Assembly: GCA_037044975.1 (NCBI GenBank)
Contig: JBAOIL010000039.1
Coordinates: 124,001 to 188,000 of the forward strand
Length of the DNA: 64,000 nucleotides
Source: JADLHS01 sp020848635
GTDB taxonomy: Bacteria > Verrucomicrobiota > Verrucomicrobiia > Limisphaerales > JADLHS01
Reading direction: 5' to 3'
The notes under the pieces were generated by a model that ran no database searches, had not been told where the DNA came from, and was given only the letters and a program-made list of their open reading frames with translations. Of the stretch, positions 55,363 through 64,000 are shown one piece after another. The stretch's first letter is position 1; the number at the start of each line of letters is the position of its first letter. The position numbers and the translations under genes were made by a program.

Positions 55363-56742
55363 TTAGAATCCGCCGGTGTGCCAGCCGCTGCGATAATTGC
55401 GCTTGAGGAATCGGTTTGCATCCGCGTTATTGGTGACTTTCATCCGGCGGTGATTCCATTCCAGTTTCTTGCCCGGCACCCGGATCGCCACCGTGCCGAG
55501 CAGAATGGCTTCCGTCATCGGACCGGTCTGAGCGAAAAGGGACTCGGTCTTCGTGAGGCCGAGGCAGGCGTCCACGAAGTGATGGTAGTGATCGCGCGGT
55601 TCAAATTTCGGGCGGGAGAGGCTCTCAAATTTTTCCTCAGGCAGCAGGATTGGTCCGCGCCCCAATTCGAGCAGCATGGCGCCCTCCGTGCCGATGAACA
55701 TCACCGATTCGGTCGGGTAATCTTTAACCGAATAAAGGGCCCGGATGGGTTCGGGCGGATAATAGTCGCCGTCGAACCATTCCACCGGGAGCGTCTTGGC
55801 TTCCGTCAAGGCATTGCCTGGAAAGGTCCAGGTGATGTGCTGTCCCTGCGGCCAGGTATCCGCCCGGCGGATTGGTGATTCCATCCATGACGCCTGGACT
55901 TCGGCAATGACGTCGAGTGCTGGTTTCAAACCCAAACCTTTCCAGACTGCGTCGAAAAGGTGGCAACCGATGTCACCAGACCAGCCTGTGCCAAAATCCT
56001 GCCACGCCCGCCACTTGACCGGATGATAAATATCCGGCGCGAATGGCCGCACGGGAGCGGTGCCGAGCCACAAGTCCCAATTGAGCGGCGCCGGCGGTTC
56101 AACGCCAACTGCAGGTCGTGGCCCCGCGAGGCGGTAATTCTCCACGGCGCCCGGGCGATTGGCGCACAGGTAAACCTGCTGAATCTTGCCCACCGCACCG
56201 TTCTTTAACAGTTGCACCGCTGTGCGCTCACCCAGACCGGCGGCGAGCTGCGTGCCGAGTTGCGTGACCACGCGCTGCTTGATCGAAGCTTCGGTCAACG
56301 CGCGGACCTCCGCTACGTCATGACACATCGGCTTCTGACAATAGACGTGTTTGCCCCGCTGTATCGCACTGTAGGCGATGGCGAAGTGCATGTGGTCCGG
56401 CACCGAGGCGTTCACCGAGTCGATTGTGTCCCCCTCTTTTTCCAGCAACTCGCGCCAATCCGAGTAGAGCCGGGCGCCAGGCACGGCCTTGGCCGCTTTA
56501 TCGAGATGAGTTGCGTCCACATCACACAGCGCCACCACTTGCAAACGCGGGTGTTGGAGAAAGGTATTCAGATCATTCCAGCCCATCCCGCCCACGCCGA
56601 TGCAGGCGTGATTGAGTTTGGCATTGGGGGCTGCAGCGCGCAGACCAGAGGGCAAAACGAACGGCGCCGCCAGGCCGGCGAGCGCGGTGGTTTGGAGAAA
56701 ACGGCGGCGGGTAAACTGATTTTCGGGCAAGTTGGATTTCAT
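55363..56742 (-). CDS. Tat-exported Gfo/Idh/MocA-family oxidoreductase, copy 2
   Basis: A 459-residue relative of copy 1. Tat signal QFTRRRFLQTTALAGLAAPF, Rossmann domain with HACIGVGGMGWNDLNTFLQH and VVALCDVDATHLDKAAKAVP, the family motif VYCQKPMCHDVAEVRALTEA, and a substrate domain with GTGWSGDIGCHLFDAVWKGL. The dinucleotide motif reads GVGGMG. It is first of the pair, 63 bases after the tilS stop in the same direction. Such tandem Tat-linked copies are common in Verrucomicrobiota and Planctomycetota. Confidence 0.88.
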   Translation of the reverse strand: MKSNLPENQFTRRRFLQTTALAGLAAPFVLPSGLRAAAPNAKLNHACIGVGGMGWNDLNTFLQHPRLQVVALCDVDATHLDKAAKAVPGARLYSDWRELLEKEGDTIDSVNASVPDHMHFAIAYSAIQRGKHVYCQKPMCHDVAEVRALTEASIKQRVVTQLGTQLAAGLGERTAVQLLKNGAVGKIQQVYLCANRPGAVENYRLAGPRPAVGVEPPAPLNWDLWLGTAPVRPFAPDIYHPVKWRAWQDFGTGWSGDIGCHLFDAVWKGLGLKPALDVIAEVQASWMESPIRRADTWPQGQHITWTFPGNALTEAKTLPVEWFDGDYYPPEPIRALYSVKDYPTESVMFIGTEGAMLLELGRGPILLPEEKFESLSRPKFEPRDHYHHFVDACLGLTKTESLFAQTGPMTEAILLGTVAIRVPGKKLEWNHRRMKVTNNADANRFLKRNYRSGWHTGGF

Positions 56743-56805
56743 ACGCAGCTAATGACGCCTGAGAGCGCAACGGAATTCGAGGAAATAATCAAACTCGCGC
56801 CGATA

Positions 56806-58170
56806 TCAAAGGCGACGCCAGCGCCAAATCAAACGTCGTCGTGTCGCCGCCGTCAATTTGAAGCGCTCGCTGATGCGCTGATCTTCCACCCAGAAAACCT
56901 CCCCGCCGGAGGTCGTGGCCACGATCAATTGTCTTCGGCGCGCCCGCGGGATTTTACGGTTCGTGAACCAATCCTGGAGTTTCATGGCGACAGGCATACC
57001 GATCGGTTGGAAACGGTCACCCGGCTGCCAATGCCGGAGCACGATCTTCGCGCCGACTTTGGCCGCGTCAAAAATCTCAGCCCCCGCCGGCATCCGTCGC
57101 CCACCTACTCCACCTTGAGCCGCCAGGCAAAAGCCAATTTCCACTCCGGCAAATGCCACCACTTGTGGTTTCGCTTTCAGCCGGAGTGCGAGACGACCGG
57201 ATTGAAACTGTTCCTTGGCCGCGATGAGTTTAGAAATTCGCCCGGACTTCTCCCGCACTACTGTTACGGCCGCACCCACGGTCACAGGCTGATTGACCGC
57301 GCGCCGCAGGGCCTCGATCAATTCAAAATCCGTGGCCACCTCGAGCCGTTGCAGTTGAAGCTGGAGGACGCGCCGTTGAACACCGACGGCGAGCCTGTCA
57401 AATACCGGCCTGCTTTTTGCCAACCACGAGCGCGCGACGGCGTCCACCACTTCGGCCTCCCCGCCCACGATCGTCATCAGTCGGCGGACGCTCTGGTCGA
57501 GCGCAGGTTGAAACCGACGACGAAGCCAGGGCAACAGTTCATGGCGCACCCGGTTGCGTAAGATGTCGACCGACACATTGCTCGCATCTTCACGAAAGTG
57601 GATGCCCTGCGCATGGGCGAACGCGACAAGCTCGGCCTTGCTCACGTCGAGCAGCGGACGCACGAGGTCGAGCGTTCGATTGGCCGGCGAAGGTGAGCGC
57701 CACTTCATTCCCGCCAATCCTTCCCCACCCGCGCCCCGGAACACGCGCAGGAAAAACAACTCCACCTGATCGTCGGCGTGATGGGCCAAAGCTACGACCC
57801 GACATTTTAAGCGGACCGCCGTTCGGGCTAGGAATTTATGACGCAGTTCGCGCGCGGCCATTTCGACCGAGAAGCCGCGCAGTTGGGCGAAAGCCTTGAC
57901 CGCTGCCCGACCCACCCGAAACGGCAGCCCCAGGGCCGCCGCCGTTCTCCGAACGAAGCACTCATCGGCATCGCTCGCGCGCCCGCGAAGTTGGTGGTTG
58001 AAGTGGGCGACGAATAGCTTCCCTCGACCTCGCGGCGCGCGGCGGTGCAGCAGGTGGAGCAACACCATCGAATCCAGCCCGCCCGAAACCGCAACCAGAA
58101 TCCGCTCGCCCCGCCGGAACAGCTTCCGGACACCGACGGAATCCTCGACGTGCTCTAACAGATTCTTCAC
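56806..58170 (-). CDS. tilS: tRNA(Ile)-lysidine synthase TilS
   Basis: An essential enzyme that converts C34 of tRNA-Ile(CAU) to lysidine. The 454-residue protein has the PP-loop ILVAVSGGLDSMVLLHLLHR, followed by LFVAHFNHQLRGRASDADEC, VVALAHHADDQVELFFLRVF and FREDASNVSVDILRNRVRHE. The C-terminal domain includes LRHWQPGDRFQPIGMPVAMK and IPRARRRQLIVATTSGGEVF. It starts with GTG at 58170. Length is normal. Confidence 0.95.
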   Translation of the reverse strand: MKNLLEHVEDSVGVRKLFRRGERILVAVSGGLDSMVLLHLLHRRAPRGRGKLFVAHFNHQLRGRASDADECFVRRTAAALGLPFRVGRAAVKAFAQLRGFSVEMAARELRHKFLARTAVRLKCRVVALAHHADDQVELFFLRVFRGAGGEGLAGMKWRSPSPANRTLDLVRPLLDVSKAELVAFAHAQGIHFREDASNVSVDILRNRVRHELLPWLRRRFQPALDQSVRRLMTIVGGEAEVVDAVARSWLAKSRPVFDRLAVGVQRRVLQLQLQRLEVATDFELIEALRRAVNQPVTVGAAVTVVREKSGRISKLIAAKEQFQSGRLALRLKAKPQVVAFAGVEIGFCLAAQGGVGGRRMPAGAEIFDAAKVGAKIVLRHWQPGDRFQPIGMPVAMKLQDWFTNRKIPRARRRQLIVATTSGGEVFWVEDQRISERFKLTAATRRRLIWRWRRL

Positions 58171-58245
58171 CCGGGGATGCTAGTGCTTCGTTCGGAACTG
58201 GAGCAAGCGGATAGCCTCGGCCTTGATCTTCCTGCTAATTTCGAC

Positions 58246-58273
58246 TTGAAGTCGTTCTGAAAAAGTGTTTAAT
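58246..58273 (+). promoter_or_regulatory. Putative promoter of the giant repeat protein gene
   Basis: TTGAAG (58246-58251) and TTTAAT (58268-58273) are 16 bases apart. The region is AT-richer than its surroundings. A ribosome site (AGCAGGAGCTTAA) stands directly before the ATG at 58306. Confidence 0.45.
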
Positions 58274-58305
58274 GCAAGTAGTTTTCAGAATCAGCAGGAG
58301 CTTAA

Positions 58306-61300
58306 ATGAAACGAGTAATTAATTCTTTCTTCGCCGCTTCCATCATTGCCGGCTGGCTGTTGTGCGCGGCAAATCTCACGGCCCAGACGTTTGTGGGCAC
58401 CAATGCGCCCGGTCAGGCGACCAACTTTAGTTTCACCCTTGGCGCGTCCGCCACGAATCTGTCGCTCATCATCAGCAACGCCCCCGCCACGTACTCGTAT
58501 CTGCGCCTGGCCAAGGGCCGCACGCCGACCGACACCGACTTTGATTTCATCGCACGGCTGAACGGCACGACCAATAAGATCAATCTCGAAAGCCCGGAAT
58601 TTATTGCGACCAATTACGGATTGCGCGTCAGCACCCCAGCGGGCTCCACCACCCACGCCTTCACCACGTTGCTGACCACGAACCACACCGACCTGCGCAC
58701 GGCGCCTTATCCGGTACCTCAAACCGCTTGCCTTCACGACCACCGGCATTTTGACGAATGGCGCGGGGCTCGGGGCCTTTCATTATTTTCAAGTGGACAT
58801 GCCAACGAATCTGCCGGGCTGGCGGATCGTGCTCAGCACCACCAACGCCGACGCCAATCTTTACGTGCGGCGCGGGGCCGTCCCGACGACCGGCAGCTAC
58901 GATTACCTCAGTTCCGGCCAACCGGTGGACACCATTGTCCTCGATAGCACGCTGGCGACTTCCAACACCTATTTCCTCGGGGTGTATCTGCCGGCCGGGC
59001 CTGCGACGAATTGTAACTACACCCTCACCACCGAGATTGGCTGGCTCACCACCTTGACTTGGGATCCAGGCACCGCCGATCTCGGCACACAGGTGTTCAC
59101 CAACCTGAGCGCGTCCGGCGGCGATTATTTTTTCAAGATCACGACACAAAACACAGCCAACGGCGCGTGGCGCACAGCGTTGAAGGTTACCGGCGGCGAA
59201 GCCAATCTTTACCTCCGGCTGGGGGCAGCGGCCCAAACCAATTCCTACAACTACGCTTCGACCCGCGTGGGTTCGGACGGTTTCGTCCTGCCCCAAGTTG
59301 CGCAATGGAGTCCCGGGCAGGACTGGTATCTGACCGTGCATGCCACACCGGGTGCGCAATGGACCTTGCTGACCGGCGAACCATACATCGAACAACTGCC
59401 AGCCCTTGCGGCTGACGCCAGCAGCGGCACCAACGGCATCATCGGTCCGGAGGGGATGCGGTTCTTCAAAACGACCATTTCGGCCGGTACGCTGGCATGG
59501 CGGCTCAGTTTAAATGGCGCTGGCAATACGATCCTCGTGGATAATATCCGCGCACCAGTTTTGTATGGATCGGCGGGCGGCGGCTATTACGATTGGAGCG
59601 GCACGGGACAACTCTTGCTGGTGCCAAACTACATCAACGTCGGCAACCAATACCTGGTCGGCGTCATTGGCAACCCCGGCCAGAGCATAACGCTGGATTC
59701 GCGGCAGCAGGCGGTTACCGATCTCCCCTTCAACTCGAATACAAACGTCTCCGCCACCACCTATGGTTACGTAACCTTCCGCGTGCAGGTGCCCGTGCAA
59801 CAGATTGCCTGGCAGGTCAACCTCTCCCCGACCAGCGGCGATCCAAATATCGCGGTGCGGCAGGACAATGTACCCAACGAATACACCAACGATGCCTTCT
59901 CCGAAATCAGCGGTGCGATTGGCGACAGCATCACAATGGTCCCGCCGGTCCTGAGCGACGGAACTTTTTACATCACCGTTTACGGCGCACCGCCTTTCAG
60001 TTGTGCCATGACAAATGGCCAGCCGATCATCACGGACGTACATTACACTTTTCAAATCACCAACGATGCGCCGGCGCGGACGGGGTGGCGTTTTTATCGC
60101 GTCGTCAACACCGCGGAGCAACTGGGAACCTACGGCTGGGATCTGGAACTCGCGAATCAACTTCCCGGCACCGAAATCGCCCTGCGCCGCAACGCCGTGC
60201 CGAGTCGTTGGAATTACCGCAACTGCACCGCCAACTGCAACAGCAGCGCCGCCCGCGCCTACCTGGATTATTCCGGCACCAGCGGATTTCTCCAGCGTCC
60301 GGGCCATCAGGCGGACATTTGGTATATCGGCGTCTATCAACCGACCAACGCACTGGGCAGCTTCGTCCTGAGCGGATCGGAATTGCCCGCTACGCCGTTG
60401 AGTTTCGACGGCGTTGGCTCGGCGCAAGCCATCACGGGCCAACCCGTTGGCAAATGGCAGTATTTCGTGTTCAACGTGCCCGCTACCAATGCGCTGGGCT
60501 GGGACTTGCGCATGACGAACGTGACGAGCGGCGACCCGCGTCTCGTGATTTGCCGCGATCGGCTGCCGTATGACCTAAGCTCGCACAATTACGCAGGCGG
60601 TTATTGGTACGCCTATGCGGACAATGCCTGGCCAAGCGGCAATAGCTGGGGGGCGAGCTACGATTGGACGAGTTATTACTACGACCCGGGCAGCCTGAAT
60701 TACTACGGCAAACTACTGGCCATGGGCCGGGGCAACCCGCTCGAACCCGGCACCTATTACGTGGGCGTGAACAGTGGCAGCGGCACGACGCCACTGGGCT
60801 ACACGCTGGTCAGCCGGGGAATCGGAACGAACCTGTCCATCCCGGTGTTGGATCTGCCCTTCGCGGGCGGCACCGCCTGGTCCAACAACCTCCCCGCGCG
60901 CGAGGCCGCCTATTACCGCGTTCAGATCGCGAGCAACACACCTAGCTGGAAGCTGCGCCTCGCGGTAACCAACGGGGAGGCGATGTTGCTGATCCAAAAG
61001 GACTGTCTGCCCAATGTGGCGGGCGGCAGCGGAGTCTCCACCACCCTGGGGGGCGGGCGCACCCTGCAAAAGAGCGGCGACGAACAGTATCTGTTGCTGC
61101 CGGATAACACGGCGCAAACCAACATCCCGGCGGGCACTTACTTCATCGCCGTGGTCAGCGAAGGCAAGAACCCCTCGGGCAGCACCATCGGCACGAACGG
61201 CTGCGGCTATGTGCTGACCAGCTTCGGTGTGCAGCCGACGAATCAGGTCGGAAATCTGGCCCCGGTCGGCCCCGACATCTCCCTGTCCGACACGCTGCTC

Positions 61301-64000
61301 GGCGGTGAGGTAAAGCACTACCAATTTACAGTCTCACCGGGGGTGCTGGCCATGGAAGTGCGGCTCGACAACCGGCTGGCCAACCCGCGCATGACGCTGC
61401 GCGCCGACGGATTGCCCGTCACCAGTTCCACCAGTTACGGGCGCGATGCGGGAGTCAGTTACACGTGGCTGGACGACCACCTGATCAACATCGCGACGCC
61501 CAAGGCCGGAACGTACACGATGGCGGTGCAGGCTGAGAGTTTCACCGGCGGCTATTCGAACGCGGCCTACACGATCGTGGTTCATGCGTTGGCCGCCAGC
61601 CCCGTGGCTTTCGAAGGTGGCGTTACCACCCAGACGTTCCACAGTAATGGTGTATGGCGTTACTTTGAGTTCACCGTGCCGTCGAACACATTCGGCTGGG
61701 ACCTGCGGCTGACAAATACCAGCGGCGATCCGCGCCTGGTAGTTTGCCGCGATTTGGCGCCGCGGGATTTGTCCACCCACTATTACAGCGGCGGCTATTG
61801 GTACTCCTATGCCGACACCAGCTGGCCCGGCAGCAACCAATGGGCGGCGGTGTACGATTGGACGAGCCGTTACTACGACGCCAACGGCACGAACCGCTAC
61901 GGGCAAATCCTGGCCATGGGCAGGGGCAATCCCCTCGAACCGGGCCATTACTATGCCGGCGTCTTCGCCGGGAACCCAAACACGGCCGGATACATGAATT
62001 ACACCCTCGTCAGCCGTGGCATCGGCACCAACCAGTCCATTCCCATCCTTGATATGCCGTTCATCGGCTCCGTCAACGGCACCAACATTCCGCCGCGTGA
62101 GGCGGTATATTACAAGGTCCAGGTGCCCCCCGGATCAGCCTCGTGGAAACTCCGACTGGTTCCCACCAACAGCGAGGCCATGATGCTGATCCAGAAAGAC
62201 TATCTGCCCAACGTCGTGGGCGGCGGCTCCTCACCCGTGCAGGTAGCCGGCGGACGATCCATCCAGAAGGCCGGCGTCGAAATATTCACCCAGTTACCGC
62301 GCACGACCGAAGCCACCATCACGAACGGCACCTACTATATCGCCGTGGTAAGTGAAGGCATGAATCCATCTTCCGCCAGCTACACCGGCACCAATGCCTC
62401 CAGCTACACCCTTTACAGCTACGGCCCCGCGACGACCAACCAGCTCGGCCCCGTGGACGCATCCGGGATGACCGACATCAGTTACACCGATTCGGTGGAG
62501 GGCGCGGACTTCAAATTCTATCAATTCTCAGTTCCGCCCGGCACCCTCAGTCTCGAGGTGCATCTGGACAATCGCGTCGCCAATCCCTACATGACCCTGC
62601 GCGCCGACGGCGATCTACCCCGCCCCGTGGACAGCTACAGTTACAGTGACGGCCACCCTTATACGTGGAGCCACGACACGCTGATCAACCTCACCAGCCC
62701 AACGACAACGAACTATACGCTCTGCGTTCAGGCGCGGACCTTTGGGAGCGGTTACTCAAATGCCACCTACACCGTCCGACTGCACGCGCTGGGCCTCATT
62801 CCCGTGGCCTTTGACGGCGGCACCAACCGGATCACCGGCCAGGCGATGAGCACCTGGCAGTACTTTACCATCAACGTGCCCAGCAATGCCTTTGGCTGGG
62901 ATCTCCGCCTGACAAACGTCACCAGCGGCAATCCGCAATTGGTCATCCGGCGCGACACGTTGCCGGATGGCCTTTCCACCCACACGGCCGGCGGCGGCTA
63001 CTGGTACTCCTATTCGGACACGAGTTGGCCCAGCGGATATCAATGGGCGGCGGGCTATGATTGGACAAGCTATTACTACGACACCAAAGGCAGCAACATC
63101 TATGGCAAGATGCTCCAAATGGGCATGGGCAACCCGCTTTCACCCGGCACCTATCACGTAGGCGTGATCAATTCCGGCGGCACCGCGCCCATGACTTACA
63201 CGATCGCCAGCCGCGGCATCGGCACCAATTTCTCCATCCCGATTCTTGATCTGCCGCACCTGGGCAGTGTGACAAGCAACGGACTGCCCGTGAGCGAGGC
63301 GGCGTACTATCGGGTCACAGTTCCTCCCGGTCAGCGCAACTGGAAGCTCCGCCTGGCCCCAACCAGCGGCGAAGCCATGTTGATGCTGCAAAAGGACTAC
63401 CTGCCCAACGTCGCCGCCGGCGGCAGTTCACCCACGACTGTCAACGGCGGACGGGCCCTCCAGAAGGCGGGTAATGAGCAATATCTCCTCCTGCCGCCAG
63501 CGGGCCAGGCCTTGATTCCCAGCGGCACCTACTACCTGGCGGTCGCCAGCGAGGGCGTGAATCCCCACTCCAGTTATTACGGTTCGAACTCGTGCAACTT
63601 TACCCTCACGAGCTATGGACCCTTGGCCTATACCAACCTCGGCAATGTGAATCCAGTGGTTATCGTTCGCAGTAATTCCTTCCAAGCCGGGGAAATCAGC
63701 GTCTATCAATTCACGGTGACGAATTCACCCGCGCTCGAAGTCCGGCTCGACAACGAGATCGGGAACTCCTACATGCGGATGCTCATCAACAGCAACGCAC
63801 CCAGTGGCCAGTACGCGTATGGCTTCAACAACGGGGAGGGCCCGACCTGGTCCCACGACCGCATTATCACGCTGCCCAACGTCGCCGCTGGTTTCTATTC
63901 CCTGAATGTTCAGGCCGATCCGGCCAGCGATGCGGCCCACACGGTGGTCGTCCGCCAGCTCACAGCCTCGGACCTGGCCTTCGATCGCACCCTCAGCACG
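58306..64000 (+). CDS. Giant secreted repeat protein with PPC-like beta-sandwich domains (runs off window, one frameshift)
   Basis: A very large exported protein, at least about 1,898 residues here, still open at 64000. A signal peptide (SFFAASIIAGWLLCAANLTA) is followed by several PPC-like (pre-peptidase C-terminal) beta domains. The frame changes once near 58711: TNHTDLRTAPY joins RYLKPLAFTTTGILTNGAGL with one extra base. From 60392 on, about 400-residue repeats occur, each with an aromatic-rich insert (SYDWTSYYYD, GGYWYSYSDTSWP) and repeated motifs (LVSRGIGTN, QKDYLPNV, EVRLDN). No catalytic domain is seen. It is probably surface-exposed or extracellular and may bind polymer or mediate adhesion; the role is not known. 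Confidence 0.85.
60392..61597 (+). repeat. Protein-level tandem repeat unit 1 of the giant protein
   Basis: 1,206 bases encoding a 402-residue unit that begins TPLSFDGVGSAQAI and contains three beta-sandwich subdomains: WQYFVFNVPATNALGWDLRM, then AYYRVQIASNTPSWKLRLAV, then HYQFTVSPGVLAMEVRLDNR. Confidence 0.8.
61598..62797 (+). repeat. Protein-level tandem repeat unit 2 of the giant protein
   Basis: 1,200 bases, 400 residues, beginning SPVAFEGGVTTQTF. It is aligned with unit 1 through WRYFEFTVPSNTFGWDLRLT, GRGNPLEPGHYYAGV, SWKLRLVPTNSEAMMLIQKD and SLEVHLDNRVANPYMTLRAD. Confidence 0.8.
62798..63967 (+). repeat. Protein-level tandem repeat unit 3 of the giant protein
   Basis: 1,170 bases, 390 residues, beginning IPVAFDGGTNRITG. 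It has the same subdomain order (WQYFTINVPSNAFGWDLRLT, NWKLRLAPTSGEAMLMLQKD, ALEVRLDNEIGNSYMRMLIN). Confidence 0.8.
63968..64000 (+). repeat. Start of repeat unit 4 of the giant protein (cut by window edge)
   Basis: The last codons read SDLAFDRTLST and match the opening of the other units (SPVAFEGG, IPVAFDGG), so a fourth unit begins here. Confidence 0.55.

Noticed and set aside
53900..55366. 488-codon open frame on the plus strand
   Set aside because: Antisense to a clear Gfo/Idh/MocA oxidoreductase with a Tat signal.
56212..57561. 449-codon open frame on the plus strand
   Set aside because: Antisense to the second oxidoreductase and tilS; no recognisable domain.
58291..63940. Series of medium open frames on the minus strand
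   Set aside because: They lie opposite the giant repeat protein, recur with its repeats and have no start signals or known domains.

Overview
The window looks like a GC-rich (about 60%) Verrucomicrobiota genome, probably a relative of Limisphaera or Pedosphaera. This is inferred from the overall gene style: a flagellar block with an NtrC-type regulator, Tat-exported Gfo/Idh/MocA oxidoreductases, a citramalate synthase-type enzyme, palindromic elements inside genes, and very large secreted repeat proteins. No 16S gene is present, so the assignment is soft.

Region 1 (1-25,068, minus strand) is a nearly complete flagellar basal-body, export and regulation cluster. In transcription order it starts with a TPR-type accessory block: a small secreted protein, a TPR protein, a FlgN-like chaperone and an FlbD/NtrC-like sigma-54 activator. 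Then follow flgB, flgC, fliE, fliF, fliG, fliH, fliI, fliJ, a MotE-like gene, fliK, flgD, a stand-alone flgD C-terminal copy, flgE, fliL, fliM, fliN, fliO, fliP, fliQ, fliR, flhB, flhA, flhF, a small membrane gene, fliA and motA (cut by the window edge). A sigma-54-type promoter lies in front of flgB. Intrinsic-terminator-like hairpins lie inside the cluster after flgC and between fliN and fliO. No filament, hook-associated, L/P-ring or chemotaxis genes are seen.

Region 2 (25,155-33,650) holds an HDOD signalling protein, a hybrid histidine kinase with a degenerate receiver, a citramalate synthase-type gene, a ParE/RelE-type toxin-antitoxin pair and a badly interrupted valS. valS contains three different palindromic elements, a 300-bp lower-GC block and several frame changes.

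Region 3 (33,670-43,250) holds comEC on the minus strand, an exopolysaccharide export operon on the plus strand (small coupled gene, Wzc/Wzz-like protein with a degenerate kinase domain, two Wza-like proteins), rpoD and tRNA-Ser(GGA).

Region 4 (43,400-58,170) is a mixed housekeeping stretch: a lipoprotein, small membrane proteins, a SpoIIAA-like protein, ispF, phoB-phoR behind a Pho-box-like direct repeat, rsmB, dinB, acnA, two Gfo/Idh/MocA oxidoreductases and tilS.

Region 5 (58,306-64,000, plus strand) is the first 5.7 kb of a giant secreted protein built of about 400-residue tandem repeats. It runs off the window.

Data quality: many conserved genes (motA, flhA, flbD, cimA, valS, the SpoIIAA-like gene, rsmB, dinB, acnA, the giant protein) each carry one or a few single-base frame changes. 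Most are probably sequence errors, so genes are described as repaired reading frames with the approximate shift position given.
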